A stretch of 64,000 nucleotides of DNA from UBA3064 sp023258775 (GTDB lineage: Bacteria > Pseudomonadota > Gammaproteobacteria > Burkholderiales > Burkholderiaceae_E), in assembly GCA_044355655.1 (NCBI GenBank), contig JBIKXS010000014.1, positions 13,002-77,001 of the forward strand, in the 5' to 3' direction. Shown piece by piece: positions 1 to 8,604 of this stretch. The position numbers and the translations under genes are program-made. The stretch's first letter is position 1. The number at the start of each line of letters is the position of its first letter. The notes below the pieces were generated by a model, which was given only the letters and a program-made list of their open reading frames with translations, was not told the DNA's origin and ran no database searches.

Positions 1-14
1 AGCCAATCGATCAT
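1..14 (-). CDS. TRAP transporter large permease (DctM), first codons only
   Basis: An ATG on the minus strand at 14 begins a reading frame (M-I-D-W) that leaves the window at its left edge. It lies three bases after the stop of the small TRAP permease gene. The end of that gene supplies a GGAGGT Shine-Dalgarno sequence about seven bases before this ATG. The usual DctQ-DctM order makes a large permease subunit the natural expectation, but only four codons are visible, so the identity is inference from context. Confidence 0.4.
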
Positions 15-17
15 GAC

Positions 18-578
18 CTACACCTCCAACTCGTTGTGGCCGATATCGAGATCGATCGCTGACTGATCAACAGACCCGAACAGAAAAGCCATTAAGCGCA
101 TGGCCACGCTGAGAATCGCCAGGATGATCATCCACAACCCAGCAACAAAAATGCCCTTAATCAGCCATCTCGCATCAAGCCCAAGCGAGTTCTCGCTCCG
201 CTCGGCTTGAACAAATGATGTCCAAAAGAAGTCGATGCTGTAGTGCCCCAAAACCAGCATGTAGGGCAAAGCAAACAACAAACACCCGGTTAGTTCAATC
301 CATGCCTTTTTCCGGTAACTGAAGTGCTCGGTATAACTATCGACACGCGGATGTGCGTTGATCAAATAGTTATAACCCATCCATGCAGAAAACACTGCCG
401 TGTGCAAATGCCACTCTAACTCCTGAAATTTGGTGAGTGGGATTGGTATACCAAGTTTGCGACCAAAGATGTCGATACAAGTCACTGCCATCAACACCAC
501 AAGCAGCCATCCCGAAGCGAAGGCAGTCTTTTCTAGGACAACTTTTATCACGCGGCTCCAAATGAGCACATTGGCCAT
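18..578 (-). CDS. TRAP transporter small permease (DctQ family)
   Basis: This 186-residue protein has four hydrophobic segments (roughly residues 15-35, 55-75, 97-115 and 137-165). It carries the DctQ-family pattern with TCIDIFGRKLG after the first segment and a central amphipathic stretch. DctQ proteins are inner-membrane partners of DctM in sodium-driven TRAP uptake of organic acids fed by a periplasmic receptor. A GGAGATAAG Shine-Dalgarno sequence directly precedes the ATG. The DctM partner appears to start at 14 and run out of the window. No receptor gene is visible, so the substrate is unknown. Confidence 0.85.
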   Translation of the reverse strand: MANVLIWSRVIKVVLEKTAFASGWLLVVLMAVTCIDIFGRKLGIPIPLTKFQELEWHLHTAVFSAWMGYNYLINAHPRVDSYTEHFSYRKKAWIELTGCLLFALPYMLVLGHYSIDFFWTSFVQAERSENSLGLDARWLIKGIFVAGLWMIILAILSVAMRLMAFLFGSVDQSAIDLDIGHNELEV

Positions 579-959
579 CTTATCTCCAGTCGATGGTGGT
601 TCTGAATGCGAAAGCTTGATGCTTGCTGACCCGGTACCAGCAGGCGAATAAGCGTCATCGAGGAAATCTACTACGTATATTTACTTACGTGTCGTTACTT
701 GAAGTGCCTGGGCTAGCATCGCAAAGCATTTTGAAATTGGCCATTTCAAGAAACCCTCGTCGGTAACACGATTGGAGCCATTGATGTCAACTGACCATAA
801 CCGTGAAGCGAAGCAAGCTTTCCCAGTGCCAAAGCAATCCACACGTCGCTTTAAAGGCACCTGGTCAAGCAACATATTGGCCCTCGCCGTGGTGGCGCTG
901 CACTGCACTGTCGCGAAGTCCGCTGACATCAGAGACATCGCTTGCCGCACCACCGAGGA

Positions 960-1228
960 GTGCCGGGTCAACAAGGAACGGGCGCTTTAAGAATTAATCA
1001 GGAATGGACAACATCGGTGGAATTAGCTGAGCATCTGCAGATGAAGCACGGTGTTCCCTTTCGGGTCGTCAAGGGCTTGGCGGACCCCAGCCCCAGGAAG
1101 TCAAGCGCATGCTCACACTTGCCAGAGAAGCACTTGAGGCCGACCGAGTTTGGCTTGTCAAACGTCGTGATCAAATTGCCAGCGCTGAGGCGAAACTTAA
1201 TCAGGCTTTTACAAAACTACTGCCATAA
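960..1228 (+). pseudogene. argininosuccinate lyase (ArgH-like) C-terminal remnant
   Basis: Three reading frames in succession carry pieces of one ArgH-like C-terminus. Frame 1 around 967-987 reads VNKERAL. A second frame from about 985 to 1080 reads NQEWTTSVELAEHL then MKHGVPFR, matching the family pattern of TA(T/S)DLA..LV...GVPFR. A third frame from about 1082 to 1228 reads GPQPQEVKRML, then ADRVWLVKRRDQIASAEAK and a final QAFTKLLP before TAA. Two frameshifts and no visible N-terminal half mean it cannot encode a working lyase. Nothing else recognisable lies between 579 and 960. ArgH paralogues are known near TRAP and Bug genes in Burkholderiales. The match was made by eye from family knowledge. 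Confidence 0.6.
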
Positions 1229-1284
1229 AAGCCTTATCCTCTGTAACGTGTTTAAGATCATGCATTGCAAGAAGGGGCACAGCC

Positions 1285-2385
1285 ATGGCAATCACAAGCG
1301 AAAATCCAATGGGATTGATGGGTTTTGAATTCGTTGAATTTGCATCGCCAAACTCAGGTGTCCTAGAAGCCTTGTTCGAACGCATGGGATTTAGTTTACT
1401 TGCCAAGCATCGCAGCAAAAACGTCTTGCTCTACCGACAGGGCGAGATCAACTTTATCGTTAATCGTGAACCAAAGAGCCTTGCCGGTTTTTTCGCAGCC
1501 GAGCATGGTGCTAGTGCTTGTGCACTTGCTTTCAGGGTCAAGGACTCCCACCAAGCATACGCAAGAGCACTCGAGCTCGGTGCTCAACCGGTCGAAATCC
1601 CAACTGGTCCCATGGAGCTTAGGCTTCCAGCGATTAAAGGAATCGGCGGCGCACCGCTATATCTCATTGATCGATTTGAAGATGGTAAAAGTATTTACGA
1701 TATTGACTTCGAATTCTTGGCGCCCTACCAAAGCCTCGAGTCGCGACGCCCGAAGGGACATGGACTCATTAAGATCGATCATCTCACCCACAACGTTTAC
1801 CGCGGAAGAATGAACCATTGGAGCAGTTTTTACGAACGCCTCTTTAATTTCCGCGAAATCAGGCATTTCGATATCAAAGGCGAATACACAAGTCTAAGCA
1901 GCAAGGCCATGACCGCCCCAGACGGGTTGATCCGAATCCCGCTTAATGAAGAAGCAGGTCAGGGAGGAAAAGGTCAGATTGAAGAGTTTTTATTGCAGTT
2001 TAATGGCGAAGGCATTCAGCACATCGCTTTGCTTACCGATGATCTGCCAGCTTCGGTTGACGCGCTACGTACAGCGGGTATCCCGCTGATGGCAGCCCCA
2101 AACGATATGTATTATGAAATGATCGAGGAACGCTTGCCCGGCCATACCGAACCCGTGGAAGACTTGAAGCTTCGAGGAATTCTGATCGATGGTAGTACCT
2201 CTGGCGAGCACCAGAGGATTTTGCTGCAAATCTTTAGCCAGCCCTTACTTGGCCCGGTGTTTTTCGAATTCATCCAAAGAAAGGATGATGAAGGATTTGG
2301 TGAAGGGAACTTTAAAGCGCTGTTTGAAAGTTTAGAGCGCGATCAGATTCGACGCGGTTCACTTAAGGTCGAGGCAACGTCATAG
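1285..2385 (+). CDS. hpd: 4-hydroxyphenylpyruvate dioxygenase
   Basis: The 366-residue protein has the two vicinal-oxygen-chelate halves of HPPD, the non-haem iron enzyme that converts 4-hydroxyphenylpyruvate to homogentisate in tyrosine catabolism. The iron ligands can be placed at His166 (in IDHLTHNVY), His246 (in GIQHIALLTDD) and Glu328 (in PVFFEFIQR). The C-terminal helix pattern GFGEGNFKALFESLERDQ is also typical. Length matches bacterial HPPD. A GAAGGGG sequence about eight bases upstream supports the ATG. It stands alone, with no homogentisate dioxygenase or maleylacetoacetate isomerase gene nearby. Confidence 0.95.
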   Translation: MAITSENPMGLMGFEFVEFASPNSGVLEALFERMGFSLLAKHRSKNVLLYRQGEINFIVNREPKSLAGFFAAEHGASACALAFRVKDSHQAYARALELGAQPVEIPTGPMELRLPAIKGIGGAPLYLIDRFEDGKSIYDIDFEFLAPYQSLESRRPKGHGLIKIDHLTHNVYRGRMNHWSSFYERLFNFREIRHFDIKGEYTSLSSKAMTAPDGLIRIPLNEEAGQGGKGQIEEFLLQFNGEGIQHIALLTDDLPASVDALRTAGIPLMAAPNDMYYEMIEERLPGHTEPVEDLKLRGILIDGSTSGEHQRILLQIFSQPLLGPVFFEFIQRKDDEGFGEGNFKALFESLERDQIRRGSLKVEATS

Positions 2386-2566
2386 ATTGCGGATCTGCGC
2401 CAAAAAATGCTACAAACCGGTGCCGTCTTGCTTGCGCAATTCATAGGGTATAGCTCTTGAATCAAAGCTCCCAAACAGCATGCAATCTGCCGTCATTGCG
2501 AAATAGTTCATGCCGCAAATCGTAGGAATCCCCTCATCTTTTGTTAGATATATATATAATCACGTT

Positions 2567-4024
2567 CTATAAATCTATCCGTTTATCATCAAGTTTCACG
2601 ATAACCACTGTGCAAGGCGCATGCATCGCAACCTTCACGGCAACCGAGTGAGCCCAGGTTTGTAAGCGACCTTCTGCTTTGCCGCTGCCAAGCACAATGG
2701 TGTTCACATGGTTTGCTTCGGCGTATTTAACGAGCGTGGTGGCAACTTGCTGACCCTCCAAAACATGGCAAGAAGTCATTGGCAGATCGACGTTGAGTTG
2801 CTGTGCGAGTTGGCGCAGCATGATCAGATGCCGCCGCTGTTGTTCAGTGCGGCTGCGCTGATCATCGTGATCGCTGATCTCGCGCGGTAACAACACGGTC
2901 ACCAAGGCAAGCCTCGCACCGGGCAAAGATCCCATGGCCCGCTTCGCTGATTCACCAAGCAATTGCCGAACCCGCTCAGAGGGGTCGGCGTGATTCAATG
3001 CGAGCATCACGATTGGCGGAACGCTATGCGCTTGCGTCGGACTTTGGCTTGCCCGATAGCCCAAGCGCTTAAAGCCGAACCATGCTCGAAATCGTTGCCA
3101 CACAGGCTTTTGCTTGGTCTGCAGGCCATCACCGCCAACGCGAACCTGTTGCGGATGCTTAAGGTCGAAAACAAGATGTGCGGCTGACTGATAACGATCT
3201 GAAGCTTGCACCTTCAAGCATCGCCCGATGACTTCTTGAATCCAGGCTGGCAGATCAGGACGAAGCTGTCTCAGCGGCACCGGATCATCCCACAGTCGCC
3301 GAGAAAGACCAACGGCACCCTTGGGCACACCAAAAGGAAAGAGCCCCGTCAACATGACATAAAGCAAAACACCAAGTGCGTAAATATCACTTCGCGGATC
3401 GCCCCTGAGACCAACAATCTGTTCGGGCGCGAGGCTTGGCGGTGACCCAACGGGTTGCCTCATTTCCTCGGCATGAAGATCGGGAATGCTGCGATGATGG
3501 GCAAGTCCGAAGTCAACCAACACCACCTGTCCATCAGCCTTGATTAAGACGTTTGCGGGCTTTAAATCGTGATGACAACAGGCCTGCCGGTGCAAGCTAA
3601 AGAGCGCATAAGCAATTGAAATACCAAGCTGAACGACCACCTCAAGACTTGGCTTGGTACCACCGGCATGGGCGCGCACAAGCCAGTCAGCCATTGTTTC
3701 TGCCTCTACCCGCTCCATCAAAATGTAGGGAACTCGGTCAAGCTCGCCGATTGCAATTAGCTTCGGTATGTAGCGCCCTTTTAAGCGCGGCAGAATCAGC
3801 CGCTCTACTTCAAAACTTAAAACCGTTTCCGACTGATCGCGCGGTGACATTCGAGGAACTTTCATCAGGAGTTCCGTGCTTGCTGAATCACTCTCACTTG
3901 CTTGAACGAGATACAAGCGCGCCATACCTCCCCGATGCGCTTCGCTCAAAATCTTATACTGATCAACCTGATCACCTGGCTTTAGGCGCTTCACCGACCA
4001 AGCTCCAGTCGGGTCGCCAACCAT
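2567..4024 (-). CDS. serine/threonine protein kinase with C-terminal universal stress protein domain
   Basis: Residues about 20-290 form a Hanks-type kinase domain with Lys55 (LLMKVPR), the catalytic loop HHDLKPANVL (Asp153), the DFG motif at 171-173 and the APE motif (LAPEQ) near 199-202. The catalytic loop has His-His-Asp, so it lacks the arginine of RD kinases. Residues about 335-485 form a UspA-like nucleotide-binding domain ending in a glycine-rich loop (VLGSGKAEGRLQTWAHS) and the buried strand CTVVIVK. No transmembrane segment or PASTA repeat is visible, so it is probably cytoplasmic. Its start overlaps the end of the metallophosphoesterase gene by 34 bases, implying translational coupling. 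Confidence 0.88.
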   Translation of the reverse strand: MVGDPTGAWSVKRLKPGDQVDQYKILSEAHRGGMARLYLVQASESDSASTELLMKVPRMSPRDQSETVLSFEVERLILPRLKGRYIPKLIAIGELDRVPYILMERVEAETMADWLVRAHAGGTKPSLEVVVQLGISIAYALFSLHRQACCHHDLKPANVLIKADGQVVLVDFGLAHHRSIPDLHAEEMRQPVGSPPSLAPEQIVGLRGDPRSDIYALGVLLYVMLTGLFPFGVPKGAVGLSRRLWDDPVPLRQLRPDLPAWIQEVIGRCLKVQASDRYQSAAHLVFDLKHPQQVRVGGDGLQTKQKPVWQRFRAWFGFKRLGYRASQSPTQAHSVPPIVMLALNHADPSERVRQLLGESAKRAMGSLPGARLALVTVLLPREISDHDDQRSRTEQQRRHLIMLRQLAQQLNVDLPMTSCHVLEGQQVATTLVKYAEANHVNTIVLGSGKAEGRLQTWAHSVAVKVAMHAPCTVVIVKLDDKRIDL

Positions 4025-4743
4025 TCAGGTAAACCGGCATCTCTAATTGCTTTTGCTGCCGCGAAATAATCATAAGTTACGCGGTGAAAGCAAACTGTTT
4101 CCGCCTTGGTGTCAAAAAGAAGGTAACAAGCACGCGGATCGCCATCGCGAGGCTGGCCTGCAGATCCAACCACAGCAAGGTGCCGGCGCCCAGCGATCGC
4201 GGGAATGATTTCTCCTGCGAGCGGATGGTGGCGGATTAGCTTATCGCGACTGATCTCCACATAAAGTGCCTGCTCGTGAACATGGCCGCAAAATACCCAG
4301 CGAATGTTTCGGTCGTGATTCACGCCTCGCAGGCTGAAAGCAGCCATACTGGCATCAGTCACATAGTGCCAACTTGCTGGCTCAAGTGCTGTCGCGTGCA
4401 CAAGCCATGCCGAGCCGAGCTTGGCTTCAAGCTTGAGACGACTCAACCATTGCCGCTGTGTCGCTGATAGGGCCTCATGGGTCCACTGAGCCGTGATACC
4501 GCCCATGGTATTTCCAGCGCCCGAAGGCCTTAAGGCCATGGATTCATGGTTGCCTCGAAGCACAATCGCACCCTGTTGCTCAAGCGCCATGCACCGATCA
4601 ACGATAGCGCCCGGGTAGGCCCCATAGCCTACTAAATCACCGAGTACGGCAAATGAGCTCGCACCCTGATCTCGCGCATGTGCGAGGCAGGTGTCAAACG
4701 CGTGAAGGTTGGCGTGTAGATCGGAAAATAGCGCAAGCTTCAC
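3991..4743 (-). CDS. metallophosphoesterase (YfcE/ApaH-like calcineurin fold)
   Basis: The 250-residue protein has the full order of dimetal phosphoesterase motifs: SDLHAN (residues 7-12), GDLVGYG, GNHES, the isolated histidine in LVHAT and GHVHEQ. The family hydrolyses phosphodiesters or phosphoproteins with two metal ions, and the substrate here is unknown. The upstream PhyH gene ends in an ATGA overlap with this start (4740-4743). The downstream kinase gene overlaps the 3' end. A kinase and a phosphoesterase made from one message could act on a common target, but phosphoprotein activity is inference. Confidence 0.88.
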   Translation of the reverse strand: MKLALFSDLHANLHAFDTCLAHARDQGASSFAVLGDLVGYGAYPGAIVDRCMALEQQGAIVLRGNHESMALRPSGAGNTMGGITAQWTHEALSATQRQWLSRLKLEAKLGSAWLVHATALEPASWHYVTDASMAAFSLRGVNHDRNIRWVFCGHVHEQALYVEISRDKLIRHHPLAGEIIPAIAGRRHLAVVGSAGQPRDGDPRACYLLFDTKAETVCFHRVTYDYFAAAKAIRDAGLPEWLATRLELGR

Positions 4744-5492
4744 ACGAATTGATTCTTGCCGTGACGGTCCTGGCCACGCATGAGGTAAACAGGACGATTT
4801 GAATGATCAACAATATTCATATCGATCGCCTTGCGCTTAGCAAGCTCTCGATCAAATAAGCTGCTAGTGGGCATGAAGCGCATCGTCATGCCTCGCCTTG
4901 GCTTACTCGACCGATTAGGTTCTGAACCGTGTAACAAAAACACATCATGCAGTGATATTTGCCCGGCCTTAAGCACAAGGTCAACCGCTTGCGTCTCGTC
5001 GAATTCGCTGTCATCCAACTCCTGTGTGAGCGTAACCTCACCGGGCTGAACCTGATGGTGCTTACGAAGACGACGCGATTGATGGGAGCCTCTAATTACC
5101 CTCAAACAACCATTTTCAATGGTGGAATCGTCGACCGCAAGCCATACCGTACAAGTTGCCAAAGGATTAATCGGCCAGTATTCACCGTCCTGGTGCCAGG
5201 GCGTACGCTTGCCCTTGAACGCAGGCTTTGCGAAAAAACTTGAATTCCATAGCGCAATATCAGGCCCAATCAGTTGGGTAACCATATCAAGAATCGCAGG
5301 CACTTGGCAGTACGCAAGAAAAGTAGGCGCGATATCGAGTAAGGCTGGACAGTAATCGACGTAATTCGGATAGGCCGTCACCAAGGCTGCGTGATCGCGC
5401 TTGATTGATTCAATCGTGGCCTGTGGCATCTGGAAATCAGGAACAACAAATCCGTCCCGATGATATTGAGCAATCTGTAATTCGTTCAGCAT
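4740..5492 (-). CDS. phytanoyl-CoA dioxygenase (PhyH) family oxygenase
   Basis: This is an Fe(II)/2-oxoglutarate oxygenase of about 250 residues. It has the HxD iron pair in TPWHQDGEYWP, the distal histidine in LHDVFLLHGSEPN and the 2-oxoglutarate-binding arginine in KPRRGMTMRF. I place the start at the ATG of MLNELQIAQYHRDGF, because GGGAGG lies seven bases upstream. A longer frame from 5522 has no such site. PhyH enzymes hydroxylate small or lipid substrates, and the actual substrate is unknown. The gene shares an ATGA overlap with the following phosphoesterase gene and lies behind a Bug receptor gene, so its substrate may be the imported compound. Confidence 0.88.
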   Translation of the reverse strand: MLNELQIAQYHRDGFVVPDFQMPQATIESIKRDHAALVTAYPNYVDYCPALLDIAPTFLAYCQVPAILDMVTQLIGPDIALWNSSFFAKPAFKGKRTPWHQDGEYWPINPLATCTVWLAVDDSTIENGCLRVIRGSHQSRRLRKHHQVQPGEVTLTQELDDSEFDETQAVDLVLKAGQISLHDVFLLHGSEPNRSSKPRRGMTMRFMPTSSLFDRELAKRKAIDMNIVDHSNRPVYLMRGQDRHGKNQFV

Positions 5493-5583
5493 GAATAGCC
5501 TCCCTGTTGCTGATCCTGACAAACAAGCTAATCGAGCGCCTTGCTTTGCGGCATTCGCAAGTCCTGAAGCATTGATTCCTTAT

Positions 5584-6564
5584 TCATTCTTTACCGATCC
5601 CTGCATCACGCAGCGCACGATCCCATACCTGCAATTGTTCACGGATAAAACCTGCAAACTCCTCCGGCGAACTCGGACGACCCGGCAGGCCGAGCTTATC
5701 GAGTTGATCTTTAACGTCGGGTTTTCGAAGCACAACAGCAAACTCGCGTGAAAGTCGCTCGGTGATGTCTTTACTCATTTTTGCTGGGCCAACAAATCCA
5801 CCCCAGGGTGTGATGCTCACGAGATTCTGCCCAGTTTCTGCCATGGTTGGAACATCGGGCATTAGCGCTGATCGCGATGAAAGCAAGACAGCTAAAGGCT
5901 TCATACCAGCCTTTGTTAACTGGGGAAGCACCGCTGGCGTTGCCCACATGAGTTGCACCCTCCCAGGAACCAGATCGGCGACTGCCTGTGCTTCGCCCTT
6001 GTAAGGCACGTGGACCATACTGAGCTTGTTGGCCGCATTAAATTGCGCCATCGCCAAAATCGAGGTGGTATTGCCGGTTGCATAACTGAGCTTACCGGGG
6101 TTCGTCCTCGCATAGTTGATCAACTCTGTCATGTTTGTGACAGGCACCGAAGGGTGAACCATCATAAAAAAAGTAAAGGTTGCAAAATAACTTATCGGCG
6201 TGAAGTCAAGGAGCGGATCGTAGGGCGGATTCCGCTTGACCGAGGGCACATATGAAAGCGGGCTTGCTGTTGCCATAAACAAGGTATAGCCATCGGGTGC
6301 CGAACGTGCGACCTCGACACCAGCGATTGCGCCATCAGCGCCGCCTCGGTTCTCGACCACCATCGGCTTGCCAAGGGACTGAGACATTTGCTGTGCAATA
6401 AGCCTTGCAGCAAGATCGGCAGCACCGCCTGCGGCAAAGGGAACCACCAGCCTCAAAGGCTTTGCCGGCCAGGCTTGGTCGCTGTTTGCCATTGCCAGAG
6501 GACTGGAAAACAAGGAACAACCCGCAAGTTGACGAAGCAAAACACGTCGATTTAATCGCATCAA
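5584..6564 (-). CDS. Bug family periplasmic substrate-binding receptor
   Basis: The 326-residue protein starts with a signal peptide (MMRLNRRVLLRQLAGCSLF, cleavage probably after AMANS or nearby). It continues with the Bug/TctC hallmarks: WPAKPLRLVVPFAAGGAAD, VVENRGGADGAIAG, the APDGYTL turn, VPYKG and the ending that resembles LPGRPSSPEEFAGFI. Bug proteins bind carboxylates or related small molecules for tripartite tricarboxylate transporters. No TctA or TctB permease is in the window. It is first in a four-gene minus-strand series (Bug, PhyH, phosphoesterase, kinase) with a 91-base gap to PhyH. Confidence 0.93.
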   Translation of the reverse strand: MMRLNRRVLLRQLAGCSLFSSPLAMANSDQAWPAKPLRLVVPFAAGGAADLAARLIAQQMSQSLGKPMVVENRGGADGAIAGVEVARSAPDGYTLFMATASPLSYVPSVKRNPPYDPLLDFTPISYFATFTFFMMVHPSVPVTNMTELINYARTNPGKLSYATGNTTSILAMAQFNAANKLSMVHVPYKGEAQAVADLVPGRVQLMWATPAVLPQLTKAGMKPLAVLLSSRSALMPDVPTMAETGQNLVSITPWGGFVGPAKMSKDITERLSREFAVVLRKPDVKDQLDKLGLPGRPSSPEEFAGFIREQLQVWDRALRDAGIGKE

Positions 6565-6759
6565 AGTCTCCTCGAAAAAACTGGCTTATTTGCTGTTTTC
6601 TGCCATAAAGTTGACGATACCAAGATTGCATTCAGGTGGCTAGATCGCTCAGCAATCTTGGCACTGAGGTCGCGCTGATGGCCTCACCCTGCAAGTAAAT
6701 GAAACAGCGCTTGAGTGTGAAACGGTCTTGCCGTTCAATGCGTTCAGGAGATCAATCGC

Positions 6760-7206
6760 GTGCCCTTTGACCATTGCAAAGTTTGCAGAAAGTGTTGTCA
6801 TGTTGACGAGGGCTACCCTGCTCTGGAGATTCCTTTATTACCCGCTGAAAAGAGACGCTGGCGTGAACTGGTCATTGAGTCGCAATGCCAATTCTTAAGC
6901 TTGGATGGATGTAAGCTGGGCCATGACAAACCCTTTGCCTGTGAACAATATCCACTATCCTTCGACCCAGTTGAGGATCGATATTATTTTGATGCTGATT
7001 GCCCAATCTATCAACAATATCAGCATGAGCTAAGCATTGAGGGCAGCGAGGCACAGCAGCATTTTCGGAGAATCAATAAACGCCTTAAAAGACTTAAGGA
7101 GAAGAATCCCGAATTCCTCAAGCGTAATTTTGAACTCGACGCCGACTATTTTGAATTGCTCGAGCTTGCCGTTCCGAAGGAAGTGGCCGAATCAGGCAAA
7201 GACTAG
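6760..7206 (+). CDS. YkgJ family cysteine cluster protein
   Basis: The start is a GTG with CAGGAG about nine bases upstream. The 148-residue protein opens with a C-x2-C-x2-CC cluster (HCKVCRKCCHV). More cysteines follow in FLSLDGCKLG, FACEQYP and DADCPIYQQY, the arrangement of the YkgJ/UPF0153 family, thought to bind zinc or an iron-sulfur cluster. The C-terminal third is a charged helix. The function of the family is not established. It is a single gene, convergent with the SET-domain gene. Confidence 0.85.
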   Translation: MPFDHCKVCRKCCHVDEGYPALEIPLLPAEKRRWRELVIESQCQFLSLDGCKLGHDKPFACEQYPLSFDPVEDRYYFDADCPIYQQYQHELSIEGSEAQQHFRRINKRLKRLKEKNPEFLKRNFELDADYFELLELAVPKEVAESGKD

Positions 7207-7215
7207 AATTTATGA

Positions 7216-7659
7216 CTAAAATTTGTGAACAGCGCCAAAACTGTGGTCGTAGTCCATCGTCAGTTCATCGCCCTTGCGAATGCTTTTTAGGCTTCTGAAA
7301 CTGCCGTCAGCCTGCATGCGAAGGTTGGGTTGTTTGTCGTGATTGAGATAAATCGCCATCTCAACAATATTCAAACCCGTACTCGGCACCAGAAAACCCT
7401 TTTCATCGTAATAGCAAAACATTGTCAGGGTTTTCTGTATCGCTCGAGGTAGGGTTTCGACCTGCTCATGACTTAGCCTGAGTTCGCGATACTTAAGCCG
7501 ACTTATCAATGGGTCGATGCCTTTGGGAATGCTTCGAATGGCAAAAACGCCAATGCCGTGTCGCGTCGATGGCCGAAGCTCACAATAAAGCTCGTTCCGA
7601 AGTCCTTGAAGCACAGCGTTTGCAAGCTTGCCTTCTTGTCGACTCGATCGACGGGTCAT
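7216..7659 (-). CDS. SET domain-containing protein
   Basis: This 147-residue protein is almost entirely a SET domain. It has the opening pattern STRHGIGVFAIRSIPKG, the YLNHDKQPNL motif (equivalent to NHSxxPN) and GDELTMDYD (equivalent to the ELTFDY motif). SET domains transfer methyl groups from S-adenosylmethionine to protein lysines. There is no pre-SET or post-SET cysteine cluster, as is common in short bacterial members. It follows the GNAT/ATE-like gene by 30 bases on the same strand, so the two are probably co-transcribed. The target protein is unknown. Confidence 0.85.
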   Translation of the reverse strand: MTRRSSRQEGKLANAVLQGLRNELYCELRPSTRHGIGVFAIRSIPKGIDPLISRLKYRELRLSHEQVETLPRAIQKTLTMFCYYDEKGFLVPSTGLNIVEMAIYLNHDKQPNLRMQADGSFRSLKSIRKGDELTMDYDHSFGAVHKF

Positions 7660-7689
7660 CGCGGTAAATGCCAGGCTCAGGGCTAACAG

Positions 7690-8604
7690 TCAAAGAGCGG
7701 GCAGCAGAAAATCAGCAGCGTTCCAGATCCTGTTTGGATTGCGCTCCAAGCGATTCCAGTCGGCTACACAAAAATCGGTATGAAGCGGTGAACTCTGGTC
7801 AAGCATCAGCGGATGGTCGCTGGGACACAAAGCTAAGGAGAAAATCGGTTCGACCTGATTGACGAACAAGCGCTTGTAGGGAAAATCACCCACGGGGCCT
7901 AAATTATAGTATTCATACCCTTGATCATAAGTCCACTGCGCAGCTAATAAACAAGCGTAAAGACCAGGCGAGTAATTCCGATAGCTCGGGTTCCACTGGC
8001 AAAAGCTTCCGTAGACCTGACTGCGTTCGGGCAAAATCATCGAGACATCGGTTAGTACCAGATCACCGTCCTTAGTTAGCACCTGAAAAACTAGGACTTC
8101 TAGCTCGTTCACATAGTCTAGAAAACCATCCACCTCGGCAGGATCAATGTCAAAACGTTGAAAATGCTCACCACCCCAGGCATAGACCTCATCAGCGCTT
8201 AGCATCGCACCTGGTATGCACTGAACCGTATGCTCAAAATGTCGATGCTTTTGCCTTAACTCTTTAAATTTCCTTGCCCTTCTCGATTCATGCCAATAAC
8301 CGGGCTGTCTCACAGCGACCAAGCCATAGGCATCCCGAATCGGATGTCCCCAATCGCTTTCAGGTGGCAGCGCGTAGATCAACAGGGGCTGCGGTGCAAT
8401 TCGTAACATGGCCTCATTCACATCAATGTATGGGCAAAGGGCATCCCATCTCGTCGTGAAATAGGCAATCTCGTCGTGATAGCTGTGGATATAAAGATTG
8501 GAGGCAGTCCAGCTCTGATGTCCCAGGCGGTAAGACCGGCCTGAATGCATCGAATCAGAAGACTGCATAAAAAACGACGTTGACGCTTGCTTATCTAGAG
8601 GCAT
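7690..8604 (-). CDS. GNAT-fold protein resembling the arginyl-tRNA-protein transferase C-terminal domain
   Basis: The 304-residue protein is not a standard family member that I can name with certainty. Residues about 185-265 (LVLTDVSMILPE, then a YGSFCQWNPSYRNYSPG block and GYEYYNLGPVG with PYKRLF) closely follow the pattern of the ATE/Bpt C-terminal GNAT fold (S-x-G-x-Y, then Y-x-x-LG, then Y-K). The N-terminal cysteine-rich ATE domain is missing. It could therefore be an aminoacyl or acyl transferase acting on proteins or small molecules. It is the upstream gene of a probable two-gene unit with the SET-domain gene. Confidence 0.6.
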   Translation of the reverse strand: MPLDKQASTSFFMQSSDSMHSGRSYRLGHQSWTASNLYIHSYHDEIAYFTTRWDALCPYIDVNEAMLRIAPQPLLIYALPPESDWGHPIRDAYGLVAVRQPGYWHESRRARKFKELRQKHRHFEHTVQCIPGAMLSADEVYAWGGEHFQRFDIDPAEVDGFLDYVNELEVLVFQVLTKDGDLVLTDVSMILPERSQVYGSFCQWNPSYRNYSPGLYACLLAAQWTYDQGYEYYNLGPVGDFPYKRLFVNQVEPIFSLALCPSDHPLMLDQSSPLHTDFCVADWNRLERNPNRIWNAADFLLPAL

